Shown here one piece after another: positions 35,472 to 42,620 of a DNA stretch of 64,000 bases. The DNA is taken from assembly GCA_019635585.1 (NCBI GenBank), contig JAHBZE010000002.1:868001-932000 (forward strand), in the 5' to 3' direction. The DNA is from Xanthobacteraceae bacterium (GTDB taxonomy: Bacteria > Pseudomonadota > Alphaproteobacteria > Rhizobiales > Xanthobacteraceae). The translations under genes and the position numbers were made by a program. Position 1 is the stretch's first letter. The number at the start of each line of letters is the position of its first letter. A model generated the notes under the pieces. The model did not search any database and had not been told where the DNA came from. It saw nothing but the letters and a program-made list of their open reading frames with translations.

Positions 35472-35552
35472 ATACGTCTTTCAAAAGAGGTGTGTTCATT
35501 ATGGACAAAGCTAACCAACATTCATTCTAGATTGCTAGTTTGGTTTTCTCTA

Positions 35553-35584
35553 ACTCGATAACTTTCTGTAGTTTCTTAACCGTC
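35553..35584. repeat. 13-6-13 palindromic element (E8, weak right arm)
   Basis: ACTCGATAACTTT - CTGTAG - TTTCTTAACCGTC. The left arm is close to consensus; the right arm has drifted. Same orientation as E6 and E7. Confidence 0.6.
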
Positions 35585-35643
35585 TGTGTCCTGTTGTTGG
35601 GCTGACCTTCTTATCTAGAATAAATGCAGCTTCCTTTCGCGGC

Positions 35644-35937
35644 GTGCCTAGCGTCGTCTTTACCGCATTTTATGACGCGTGCACTATGATTGCTCTGAAG
35701 TCGCTACGTTATTTCGCAGAAACTATGGGGATGATGATGGCCGAAGATAAGCCGCCGCAAGCTGCGCAGCAGTTCTTCACCGAGCTTGTTACTTTCCGGG
35801 ACCGCGTTAACCATGATCACGCCTTGGCTCTCGCAAAACTACAGCTGTCGGAGAACCATCGCGACGGTCTTCGACATCAAATTGGTCTGCTCATTAGAGA
35901 ATTGGCCGAAGTGCAAATCCGTCTCGGGGTAAGATGA
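35644..35937 (+). CDS. Small helical protein of unknown function
   Basis: Up to 97 aa from a GTG start; ATGs at 35686 (MIALKSLRYFAETM) or 35725 (MGMMMAEDK) are as likely. The sequence is predicted entirely helical and ends LRHQIGLLIRELAEVQIRLGVR. No family recognised. Lone gene between element E8 and a triple element array. Confidence 0.45.
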   Translation: MPSVVFTAFYDACTMIALKSLRYFAETMGMMMAEDKPPQAAQQFFTELVTFRDRVNHDHALALAKLQLSENHRDGLRHQIGLLIRELAEVQIRLGVR

Positions 35938-35953
35938 AGCATCCGGCGCACTC

Positions 35954-36063
35954 AGCCGTTAGCTTTTCGCCAAAAACTATCGAGTTGGCCTGGATAGCAA
36001 AGCAAGAAAAGATAACAAGTATTCGGCAGTAACTGACGAGGTTTCGGCCTTTTCTTAACAAGT
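35954..36063. repeat. Tandem array of three 13-6-13 elements (E9a, E9b, E9c)
   Basis: E9a 35954-35985: AGCCGTTAGCTTT - TCGCCA - AAAACTATCGAGT. E9b 35989-36020: CCTGGATAGCAAA - GCAAGA - AAAGATAACAAGT. E9c 36032-36063: ACTGACGAGGTTT - CGGCCT - TTTCTTAACAAGT. Spacings are 3 and 11 nt. E9c was found because the 13-6-13 rule predicted where its left arm should be, which supports the rule. Each copy has one well-kept and one weaker arm. Confidence 0.65.
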
Positions 36064-36169
36064 CGCCCGATCGATCGTTCGCCGAAAGCCGCTGGTGTTC
36101 GTAGAAGCTCTACTCAAAATTTTATATAGGCAATAAATAAATCGCTCTCAAAACAAGGAGCTATCTAAA

Positions 36170-36688
36170 ATGCAATATCATGTGACGGCGAACCTACGCG
36201 ACCTCATTGATACTACGATAAAGGCAATAAGACGCAAGAGAAAGAAAGAGCGGGCAAGTGACAGATTCATCGAGGAATTCGTCATCACTGATCTGAAGGC
36301 GAGGAATATGATCGTTGAAGCTGAACTCAACGGTGGCCTAGTTTTGGAAATGAGAGAGATCACCGAACAAGATGTGGCGAAGGCTAAACGCTATTGCGAA
36401 GAGCGGGAGCTACATGAGAACGACCACTTCGATATCGATGGTCACGTCCGGGCGTGGGTGTGTTTTGCGGCGGAATTGTACTCAGTAGAGCATCCTGATG
36501 AGGAGGCCAGCGATTCATATGTATCTCATTTGATGCTGAACCAAATGAAGGTATCGGGTGAGTTGGAGTTCAATCTTGACGCAACCGGTGCAATTGCTGT
36601 GCGATTTACTGATAATTTTCCAAACGACGCGGCAGTCGGACGGTTACAGACCCTTGTAGCTGGCTTCAGACGCAGAGAACTGCAGTGA
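36170..36688 (+). CDS. Uncharacterised 172-aa protein
   Basis: ATG at 36170 with a strong AAGGAG 11 nt upstream. The sequence is predicted alpha/beta; it begins with a basic helix (DTTIKAIRRKRKKERASDRFIEEF) and is acidic later (EHPDEEASD). No family recognised. Single gene between the triple element array and element E10; a GC-rich hairpin follows its stop. Confidence 0.65.
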   Translation: MQYHVTANLRDLIDTTIKAIRRKRKKERASDRFIEEFVITDLKARNMIVEAELNGGLVLEMREITEQDVAKAKRYCEERELHENDHFDIDGHVRAWVCFAAELYSVEHPDEEASDSYVSHLMLNQMKVSGELEFNLDATGAIAVRFTDNFPNDAAVGRLQTLVAGFRRRELQ

Positions 36689-36692
36689 CGGG

Positions 36693-36724
36693 GGCCGGGC
36701 GCGGTTTAACCGCCGTGCCCGGCC
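36693..36724. terminator. GC-rich hairpin after the 172-aa gene
   Basis: GGCCGGGC (36693-36700) pairs with GCCCGGCC (36717-36724); the inner bases GCGG/CCGC extend the stem with a bulge. It starts 5 nt after the stop at 36688. No T-run on either strand, so a weak or factor-assisted terminator. Confidence 0.5.
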
Positions 36725-36738
36725 ATGACTGCCAGAAT

Positions 36739-36770
36739 ACTGGTTAGGTTTTGGCTCAAAGCTAATAAGT
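36739..36770. repeat. 13-6-13 palindromic element (E10)
   Basis: ACTGGTTAGGTTT - TGGCTC - AAAGCTAATAAGT. The AAAGCTA half lies on the right, so it faces the other way from E6-E9a and E11-E12. Confidence 0.72.
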
Positions 36771-36968
36771 CTCGAGCTTAGACCTGCGCCTAGAACGCCT
36801 TGCTCTCATTCAGAAGGTCCTTCTACGAAGGCAACGGAAACCCAGCCCGCGAGCGTCTAGCTTTCGATTGATGCGCTTTATCAGATTTCGTTTGATGGTC
36901 TTCATAGATACCCCATAAAATCACTTACTCAGCAGTGTTGTTTTTGGCACCTGTTATCAGCTTTTGCG

Positions 36969-37000
36969 GCTTGTTAGCTTTTCGTTTTGACTAAAAAGTC
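36969..37000. repeat. 13-6-13 palindromic element (E11)
   Basis: GCTTGTTAGCTTT - TCGTTT - TGACTAAAAAGTC. The left half is well kept; the right arm is one base out of register. Between E10 and E11 (about 200 nt) I see no gene. Confidence 0.55.
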
Positions 37001-37030
37001 GCTGAGACAGCCGTCGAGTCAGGCTAATCT

Positions 37031-37207
37031 CTATCGATCAAGCTTAAGCGCGCGCACAGCCGCCTTGATCTTGGCTGCTAGTTCTACGGCACGCATGGTC
37101 TTTCGAAATTGAAGTTCGTGGCGAATTAGTCGGAGTTGACGACGCGCATCATTGGCTAGCTTTTCCAAATGGATAACGTCTTTCCGCAAGTAGGGCCTAG
37201 AATTCAT
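37031..37207 (-). CDS. Small basic helical protein (58 aa)
   Basis: A short gene read leftwards from the ATG at 37205-37207 to a TAG at 37031, with AGGTGACGA before the ATG. Its protein begins MNSRPYLRKDVIHLEKLAND and ends AAVRALKLDR; it is rich in Arg, Lys and Leu and predicted to be one or two amphipathic helices. It lies between elements E11 and E12, divergent from the short recombinase. A DNA-binding or antitoxin-like accessory role is possible; no family recognised. Confidence 0.5.
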   Translation of the reverse strand: MNSRPYLRKDVIHLEKLANDARRQLRLIRHELQFRKTMRAVELAAKIKAAVRALKLDR

Positions 37208-37295
37208 TCGTCACCTCGATTGTTGACGAGATGATAATCTATTGGGCTCCTAAAACACGCGCGTCAGCGATCATGAGCGAACATTGGCGAACTCA

Positions 37296-37327
37296 ACTGA
37301 TTAGCTTTCGTTGATTTCTTAATCAGT
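37296..37327. repeat. 13-6-13 palindromic element (E12), next to the short recombinase
   Basis: ACTGATTAGCTTT - CGTTGA - TTTCTTAATCAGT. ACTGATTA pairs perfectly with TAATCAGT. It ends 55 nt before the ATG of the tyrosine recombinase at 37383, inside its probable promoter region. Confidence 0.78.
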
Positions 37328-37382
37328 TTGACAACAACAGCTGACTGCACTTAGAATCTCTGCATGAGCTCGCAGCTTGGTC

Positions 37383-37958
37383 ATGGCCGGTAAGCAGGCC
37401 AAAATTCTTTCAGACAACCAGATACGCTCGCTCCTTATCTACGCAAAGCGCACTCGCTACCCTGAACGCAACGCGATCATCGTATTACTCTCAGTAAAGG
37501 CGGGCATGCGCGCTGGTGAGATCGCGAAACTGACTTGGGAGATGGTGCTCGACCCGCAAGGGAATGTTGCTGACGTAATCACAATCCACGACAAGATCGC
37601 CAAAATGGGCAGCGGACGTCGTATTCCGATTCATCATCAACTCCGTGACGCATTGCGAAAGTTGCTAGTTCGCAATGAACCCTCAGGCCCTGTTGTCCGC
37701 TCCGAGCGCAACCAGGCGATGACGCCGCTCAGTATCGTGAATTGGTTCGCTAAGACCTATCGGGCGCTCGGGCTAGAAGGCTGTTCTTCGCATTCGGGCC
37801 GGCGGACGTTCATCACGCGAGCAGCGCGGGCAGTCCATCGCGCAGGCGGCTCATTGCGAGATGTTCAGCTTCTCGCAGGCCACAGCTCGATAGAAGTCAC
37901 ACAACGCTACATCGACGGGGATACCGATGCGCAGCGACGCCTCGTATCGCTCATCTGA
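37383..37958 (+). CDS. Short tyrosine recombinase (catalytic domain only)
   Basis: 191 aa from the ATG at 37383. The whole protein is the catalytic domain of a tyrosine recombinase: KAGMRAGEIAKLTW (Arg I), KMGSGRRIPI (beta-hairpin lysine region), HSGRRTFITRAA (His-x-x-Arg), LLAGHSSIEVTQRYI (His and the nucleophile Tyr). The N-terminal SAM-like core-binding domain of about 100 residues found in XerC/D and phage integrases is missing. It overlaps the next gene by 32 nt. Its start lies 55 nt from element E12, at the end of the element series, so it is the natural candidate for acting on those sites, perhaps together with host XerC/XerD. Confidence 0.88.
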   Translation: MAGKQAKILSDNQIRSLLIYAKRTRYPERNAIIVLLSVKAGMRAGEIAKLTWEMVLDPQGNVADVITIHDKIAKMGSGRRIPIHHQLRDALRKLLVRNEPSGPVVRSERNQAMTPLSIVNWFAKTYRALGLEGCSSHSGRRTFITRAARAVHRAGGSLRDVQLLAGHSSIEVTQRYIDGDTDAQRRLVSLI

Positions 37959-38940
37959 AGCAGCAATCGCTCCCGAATTGGTGTGGCCGGTTCAACTTGT
38001 CCAGGAAATCTGTCGATACGCAGGCTCTCACAACATCATAGAAACTGCCCGTTCCAACCTGACCAGTGAAGGCGTTCTCCGCGCCGTCCGGCAGCGAGAC
38101 TCATCCAAGCTGTTCGACTGGCTGCTTGAGACGGCCAACTACCAAGGCATCTCCGACTACGTCGCTAGCCAATACATGGAGAAGCACGGCACCGTTTCCT
38201 ACTCGGACGTTCAGCAGGCACTCGCCACCTTTGGTTCTTGCGAGAAGCTCGCTGACTTCACAACCTTCGTGGACTGTGGTTACGAGAAAACGAACCGCAC
38301 CTGCACGAATGAGCCGGAGCTACCCTGTTGTCCGGTCGCCCTCTTCCCCCTGCGGAACGGCAGGCTCAATCAGACCGCTGTAAGCTTGTTTCTGTTCATC
38401 CGGGATGTCGCCCAGGGCGATCTCGTCCGGTGGATTGATATCAACGCTCGCATTGGTCCCACGCGATGGGCGGCTGCACGGCTGTCGGCTGGCCTAGGGG
38501 CGGTCTTTGGCATTTCAGACAAGGTTGCTGCCCTAGCCCTCTCCGGCCTGCTTCTAGCCTGTTCAGCCTCCCGGCCCCGTTGGGGCGCCGTCGGAGCCCA
38601 GATGGTTGTCATCGACACCCTGGTGCACAATTTACTTCATAGAACAGGCATTCTGCGGCATCTCGCAGCCGAGCACCCTTATGGACCTGCCTGCTATCTC
38701 GACAGTGGCTGTAATGATGTGCTGCGCAAGATAGCGGGACTCATTGATGCCAGAGAATTCAATCCAAGCTACCCCGCCGACTTTCCTCGCTTCGTCCAGC
38801 AAGCAATCTGGCGGTACTGCGCCGAGCTTGAACTCGATTTCTGCAACGGGCGGCGCATTGATGATCGGCTGGGTTGCAGGCAAGCGCATTGCGCCGTTTT
38901 TGATCTGTGCTGCCGCGAGCCAATAAAGCCCGCGAAATAG
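37927..38940 (+). CDS. Uncharacterised 337-aa protein with C-terminal cysteine cluster, coupled to the short recombinase
   Basis: It overlaps the recombinase gene by 32 nt, so the two are translated together. The C-terminus has FCNGRRIDDRLGC...C..C (Cys-x10-Cys-x4-Cys-x5-Cys), a spacing reminiscent of, but not equal to, the iron-sulfur loop of endonuclease III (Cys-x6-Cys-x2-Cys-x5-Cys). A middle group (VDCGYEKTNRTC, LPCCP) could bind a second metal. The segment VVIDTLVHNLLHRTGILRHLA could be helix-hairpin-helix-like. A DNA-binding or DNA-repair-like partner of the recombinase is an inference. Confidence 0.7.
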   Translation: MRSDASYRSSEAAIAPELVWPVQLVQEICRYAGSHNIIETARSNLTSEGVLRAVRQRDSSKLFDWLLETANYQGISDYVASQYMEKHGTVSYSDVQQALATFGSCEKLADFTTFVDCGYEKTNRTCTNEPELPCCPVALFPLRNGRLNQTAVSLFLFIRDVAQGDLVRWIDINARIGPTRWAAARLSAGLGAVFGISDKVAALALSGLLLACSASRPRWGAVGAQMVVIDTLVHNLLHRTGILRHLAAEHPYGPACYLDSGCNDVLRKIAGLIDAREFNPSYPADFPRFVQQAIWRYCAELELDFCNGRRIDDRLGCRQAHCAVFDLCCREPIKPAK

Positions 38941-39097
38941 CCCAAAAATTAGCGCTCTTGACTTTATGACTATATTCCTATAGCATCATCTTGCAAGCTG
39001 CTTTCACACGCGTGTGTCGTCGGGCGGCGAGCAATCATCAAAAATTACACTCGAGATCGGCTCCACCGCGGGGCCCTTCTGCATTTGGGAGAACACC

Positions 39098-39622
39098 ATG
39101 AAGAAGAACGGCTCGAAGAGTTCATCCACACTCGTTCCCATCATCCTGCACCAGGCCACGGGCGAACGACCCCGCGCGGCACTCTTTTCGGCGGAGGACG
39201 CGAAGAAGGCAAAAGAGGTTGCCGAGAAGCGCTCTTTCGCGGTGATCGAGGTCAGTTCGGCTGAACTGCGGAAAGTAGCTAATCGACTGCCGCGGGGAAC
39301 TTTGTCAGCGCCGGGCTTGGATGTCGTACCTCTGACAACCCTTCCCCTCTACAACGAGCTTATGGCGGCCAACACGGCGACCGCCTTCGCCCAAGGCAAG
39401 CTCGAGCCGAAGATGGCTGCAAGCTGGGATGCCATCAAAGCTGGCGATCTTGTGATCGCGCAACATACCCGTGCTGACGGGTGGTACGAGGCGATCGTTC
39501 TTCATCGTACCAACGAGATATTCCACCTCAAGTGGTTCGACTATCCGCGTGACCCATTGTTCGTCAGGCATCTCAAAGCGATCGCTTTGACCGCCGTCCC
39601 CACTACCAGCAAAGCAGCGTGA
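39098..39622 (+). CDS. Uncharacterised 174-aa protein
   Basis: Start placed at the ATG at 39098, after TTGGGAGAACACC; a longer frame from 39014 lacks a ribosome binding site. Residues 100-165 (WDAIKAGDLVIAQHTRADGWYEAIVLHRTNEIFHLKWFDYPRDP) look like a small SH3/Tudor-like beta barrel of the type that binds nucleic acid or protein tails. The first 60 residues are basic and helical. No family recognised. A strong hairpin follows its stop. Confidence 0.62.
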   Translation: MKKNGSKSSSTLVPIILHQATGERPRAALFSAEDAKKAKEVAEKRSFAVIEVSSAELRKVANRLPRGTLSAPGLDVVPLTTLPLYNELMAANTATAFAQGKLEPKMAASWDAIKAGDLVIAQHTRADGWYEAIVLHRTNEIFHLKWFDYPRDPLFVRHLKAIALTAVPTTSKAA

Positions 39623-39629
39623 TCAATAG

Positions 39630-39652
39630 GGCCCCGAGAACCACTCGGGGCC
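39630..39652 (+). terminator. Rho-independent-like terminator
   Basis: Perfect 9-bp stem GGCCCCGAG / CTCGGGGCC with a 5-nt loop, 8 nt after the stop at 39622, followed by TTCCCATTT. It separates the 174-aa and 84-aa genes. Confidence 0.65.
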
Positions 39653-39674
39653 TTCCCATTTCCAGGAGAGCATT

Positions 39675-39929
39675 ATGCAAACGACAGCAATCATATCACC
39701 GGAGATCGCGGCGCTCGGCCTCGAGAAAGTCAATCTTATTGTTCGAACCTTGATCACGTTCGACCTTTACTTGAAGGCCGAAGGGTCGATGGAAACGGAT
39801 CTGGAATTGGAATGGCCGAGCGACTACGGATGGCTTCACTTCCTAATCATCAAAAACAACCTCGGTACCTCCGACGCTGAACGCTTGATCCGAGTGTCGT
39901 TCAAGCATGAGGACGTTTTCTCTTACTGA
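39675..39929 (+). CDS. Small 84-aa protein of unknown function
   Basis: ATG at 39675 with CAGGAGAGC upstream. The protein is acidic (EGSMETDLELEWPSDYGW), predicted alpha/beta. No family recognised. It stands alone between a terminator and 255 nt of sequence (39930-40184) in which I see no gene. Confidence 0.55.
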   Translation: MQTTAIISPEIAALGLEKVNLIVRTLITFDLYLKAEGSMETDLELEWPSDYGWLHFLIIKNNLGTSDAERLIRVSFKHEDVFSY

Positions 39930-40184
39930 TAACAAATTACTCTTTAGCGTTGTCACGAGTCATTATGCGCAGCCTATCGCCGTCGTCGTCCTGAGATTCC
40001 TGTAGACTGTCCGCTTCGCGATCTATGTGGTCCATGGATCAGCGATAAGGCATCCGGAGACACTATTGAGGCGTCTGGCTTCCTCGCAATGATTTGTAAA
40101 TTACTAATTTAGATCAATGCATAGAACTCTGCTTTAGGCGTTTGGGAATTCCATGCCAGCGAGCGAGTTTGTTTGGAGAATGAC

Positions 40185-40844
40185 ATGGGCAACATTCCGG
40201 AGAAGTACGTCTGGAGCATCAAGAATTCAGATGTCATCAACGACTACATTGAAGGCCTCACTGAAATTGCAGAAGACAAGCTAAGCATTGGATGGAAGGC
40301 GTATTTCATCACTATAATGTTCAATGAAATTTCTGGTAGCTCCCAAAGAAAAAAGCGGATTATTGAAGAAGAAGTAGTTCGCATTTTACGGTATCTCACT
40401 CTGCGCACTGTAAGATACCCCACCAGCCAGACAGGCTATCGAAACTGCCCGTTTGCATGGGCTGTAATCGATTTTCCCAAACGGAGGGCTTCGATAAAAA
40501 AGAACAGAGCAGGACTTCGCCGATCCGATACGAATAACGGTGCTCATATACACATCAATGTGCTGGTTCCCCGCATAACAAAATTCAATGGGACACTAAT
40601 CGATGAGGTTCGGAACAATCGAGAGAAATACCTCGGGAGATCCGGAAACGTGCAGCGTATCGAAGTAGAAGCCACTCGTGATCTCGCGGAATCATTCGAG
40701 TACGCCGGAAAATCTCTCTACAGCCGACGAGTTACGGTCGAGGACATAATTATATTTCCAGAGGTTGCGAGCGAGCATTCGAACCCGAGACTGTGGGTGG
40801 CGGCGCTGCGCCCCATCAATAGAATTTTTCAGGAGATCTATTAA
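40185..40844 (+). CDS. HUH-endonuclease/Rep-like protein
   Basis: 219 aa from the ATG at 40185 (GGAG 6 nt upstream); a TTG four codons earlier is less likely. The three signatures of rolling-circle Rep proteins appear in order: motif 1-like YFITIMF (about residues 40-46), motif 2 AHIHINVLV with the metal-binding His-x-His (121 and 123), and motif 3 EYAGKSLY with Tyr-x-x-Lys (about 173-176). Such proteins nick one DNA strand and stay bound through the tyrosine. It is compact, like Reps of small plasmids or of integrative elements. With the RepA-like ATPase next door it would form the element's replication or mobilisation part. Confidence 0.68.
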   Translation: MGNIPEKYVWSIKNSDVINDYIEGLTEIAEDKLSIGWKAYFITIMFNEISGSSQRKKRIIEEEVVRILRYLTLRTVRYPTSQTGYRNCPFAWAVIDFPKRRASIKKNRAGLRRSDTNNGAHIHINVLVPRITKFNGTLIDEVRNNREKYLGRSGNVQRIEVEATRDLAESFEYAGKSLYSRRVTVEDIIIFPEVASEHSNPRLWVAALRPINRIFQEIY

Positions 40845-40872
40845 GGGAGGAGCCTCCAACGAAGCTCCTCCC
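40845..40872 (+). terminator. Hairpin after the Rep-like gene
   Basis: Perfect 9-bp stem GGGAGGAGC / GCTCCTCCC with a 10-nt loop, starting on the base after the stop codon. No long T-run. A second, AT-rich hairpin (AAGATTCA / TGAATCTT, 40894-40916) serves the convergent gene ending at 40915. Confidence 0.6.
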
Positions 40873-40914
40873 TACCGACATACTACAAGATCCAAGATTC
40901 AGAGATTTTGAATC

Positions 40915-41868
40915 TTAAGCCTCGGAGATTGATCCGCTCGGTTTGCTAAGTACCCATCTTCCGCGCGATCCTCGACCTCCCACGCGTTTGCGCGTTATTC
41001 CATGGCTGTCGAGCGCAATGTGCACTACTCCCTTTTTCAGTCCACTCGCCGCCGCCAAGCTAAAGAAGGTCTTACTGTCTACCCCGTCCACGAGGTGGTT
41101 AGCTACAAACTCTAACGCCTGTTCGGTTTTGCTACGGGCCCGCTCCTGAATTGCCAGGGGCTCCTGCCACTCTCGATAATTGGCCCTTGCAGCGGTAATG
41201 CCGTTCTTCGTGCGCGAGCGGATAAGAAACTCCATGCTCGGAAAGCTTGGACCCCAGGACGCTATAGGATTACGAATGACAGTGGCGTCGCCAGCCTTTT
41301 CCATAGTCACGAGCGAGACAAGATCGCGACTTCGCATCAGATAAGATTTTTGTTGCGCTTGTACGGCAGGAAACGGAGAGAGTTTAGCGACAGCCACGAT
41401 CGCCGAATTCATCTCGCGGGCTATGTCGTTCATCGTCTGAAGACATAAATCCGTACGTTGTATCTCCGCTTGATCCATTCCAGTCGCCGACAGGGTCACG
41501 TAGTCGTCGATTACAATCAAAGTTACTTTTCGGAACACATCTAAGGCATCCGTCGTCTGGAGAGACGAATATGGGGGCAGAAGCGCAATCTTATCTTTTC
41601 GCGCCGACTTCACAGTCAGTCTCGCCGAGACGAACTCGTGTTCCCCGGTAAGAAGTGCAACCTTGTATTTGCTGGTCATCCATTCGTGATGAGGCCACCC
41701 CACACCGGTGGACGCTCGAGCGACGAGGTCATTTGCAAAAATCGAAGATCCAAGCCGCGGCCCCGCCGCTATTAACGTCAGACCCCCGCAGGGGACTTTT
41801 TCGTTCCAAACCCACTTAATCTTTTTTGCTGGCACAAATTCAGCCGACTCAGGTGTTTTCACAGTCAT
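40915..41868 (-). CDS. RepA-like (AAA_25) ATPase with defective Walker A
   Basis: 317 aa. The start to residue 60 (KVPCGGLTLIAAGPRLGSSIFANDLVARASTG) corresponds to the Walker A region of RepA/RSF1010-type hexameric helicase ATPases (normally LIAGxPGxGKSTLA), but the lysine is replaced: GPRLGSS instead of GxxGxGKS. Walker B is present (VTLIVIDDYVTL), as is a later Gln/Lys-rich segment and a C-terminal winged-helix-like end (GLKKGVVHIALDSHGITRKRV). It may bind but not hydrolyse ATP. Convergent with the Rep-like gene and separated from the upstream excisionase-like gene by a terminator. Confidence 0.72.
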   Translation of the reverse strand: MTVKTPESAEFVPAKKIKWVWNEKVPCGGLTLIAAGPRLGSSIFANDLVARASTGVGWPHHEWMTSKYKVALLTGEHEFVSARLTVKSARKDKIALLPPYSSLQTTDALDVFRKVTLIVIDDYVTLSATGMDQAEIQRTDLCLQTMNDIAREMNSAIVAVAKLSPFPAVQAQQKSYLMRSRDLVSLVTMEKAGDATVIRNPIASWGPSFPSMEFLIRSRTKNGITAARANYREWQEPLAIQERARSKTEQALEFVANHLVDGVDSKTFFSLAAASGLKKGVVHIALDSHGITRKRVGGRGSRGRWVLSKPSGSISEA

Positions 41869-42007
41869 CTCCGGTCATAAGAGCTGTTCGGTAAGTTAAG
41901 CTAAGCTTGCTCGACGCTCGCAAGGTACGGACTAAATTTTTGTCAACTAAGCTCAACAACGGTTGGGCACGAACAAGCACGAACGCTGCAATCGAGGAGC
42001 AACGAGA

Positions 42008-42039
42008 AGAAAAAAGGGCCGACGTTTCCGCCGGCCCTT
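42008..42039 (-). terminator. Rho-independent terminator for the AlpA-like gene
   Basis: Read on the minus strand: AAGGGCCG / CGGCCCTT stem (42039-42032 with 42021-42014), 10-nt loop, then a run of six T. It begins 18 nt after the stop of the gene at 42057-42368. Confidence 0.8.
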
Positions 42040-42056
42040 CACCACTTTGACAAACT

Positions 42057-42368
42057 CTATTTGTTCGGATCGTACGATTCCAAATTTTTAGCCCAGTCGT
42101 CAATTGAGGTCCGGCAAACCAATGTGGATCGCCCACAATGCTTGAACGTTACTTTCTGCTTACTGACTTCGTCGTAGAGTTTGGTTTTGCCGATACCCAT
42201 TAGCCGACAGGCTTCAGGAATTTTGACAAACAGAGGTCGAGACGGGTCGTCCGGTTGTGGATCATTCTTTTTATGCGGACAACTCTGTATTTCGGAGCCT
42301 CCCTTGACAACTGCTTTCGCTGCCGGAGCGGCGGTGTCCTTCGTCGAAATTCGAGTTGCATTCAACAT
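42057..42368 (-). CDS. AlpA/excisionase-like DNA-binding protein
   Basis: 103 aa. The C-terminal half is a MerR-like winged helix of the excisionase/AlpA type: PLFVKIPEACRLMGIGKTKLYDEVSKQKVTFKHCGRSTLVCRTSIDDWAKNL. The first 45 residues are disordered-looking. AAAGGGA precedes the ATG. Such proteins regulate integrases or act as excision directionality factors. It faces away from the iteron-like region at 42.45-42.57 kb, its likely control site. Confidence 0.82.
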   Translation of the reverse strand: MLNATRISTKDTAAPAAKAVVKGGSEIQSCPHKKNDPQPDDPSRPLFVKIPEACRLMGIGKTKLYDEVSKQKVTFKHCGRSTLVCRTSIDDWAKNLESYDPNK

Positions 42369-42449
42369 TGCAGTCCCTTTCTTCTGTTATGGGACTGGCG
42401 AATTTGACCACAAACGATGACTTGTAAACACCGAGGGGAGATGTAACTC

Positions 42450-42569
42450 CATTGTCAACATTGCAACAAAAAAATACGCGACACTGCAACAACTTAGATA
42501 GCGACTAAAAGCGCTTTCTTCTCATAATCGGTCACTTGTTGCACATGGTTGCACATTGTTGACAATGGA
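42450..42569. repeat. Iteron-like control/origin candidate
   Basis: CCATTGTCAACA (42450-42461) recurs as an exact inverted copy TGTTGACAATGG (42558-42569). Between them are several GTTGCA/TGCAAC words (ATTGCAACA, CTGCAACAA, TTGTTGCACATGG, GTTGCACATTG), and GTTGACAATGG occurs again at 42735. The clustering of one word in both directions near a Rep-like gene, an ATPase and an excisionase-like gene fits a replication origin, an Xis binding region or an operator. This accounts for most of the 400-nt gap 42369-42769, which holds no gene. Confidence 0.55.
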
Positions 42570-42620
42570 ATTTTTGACAGCGCGTGAATCGGAGTCGCTT
42601 CGTACTCCACGGTTGACGTG

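Noticed and set aside
33655-37327. The 13-6-13 elements as ordinary transcription terminators
   Set aside because: They lack T-runs, have a fixed length and conserved centre-flanking words, occur in tandem, and are found also before genes. Terminator-like hairpins of ordinary GC-rich type occur separately in the same gaps (36693, 39630).
33655-37327. The elements as integron attC sites or a CRISPR array
   Set aside because: attC sites carry GTTRRRY/RYYYAAC core sites and an extrahelical base pattern, which are not seen. Spacing is irregular and gene-sized, and no cas genes are present, so CRISPR does not fit. No CRISPR array was seen anywhere in the window.
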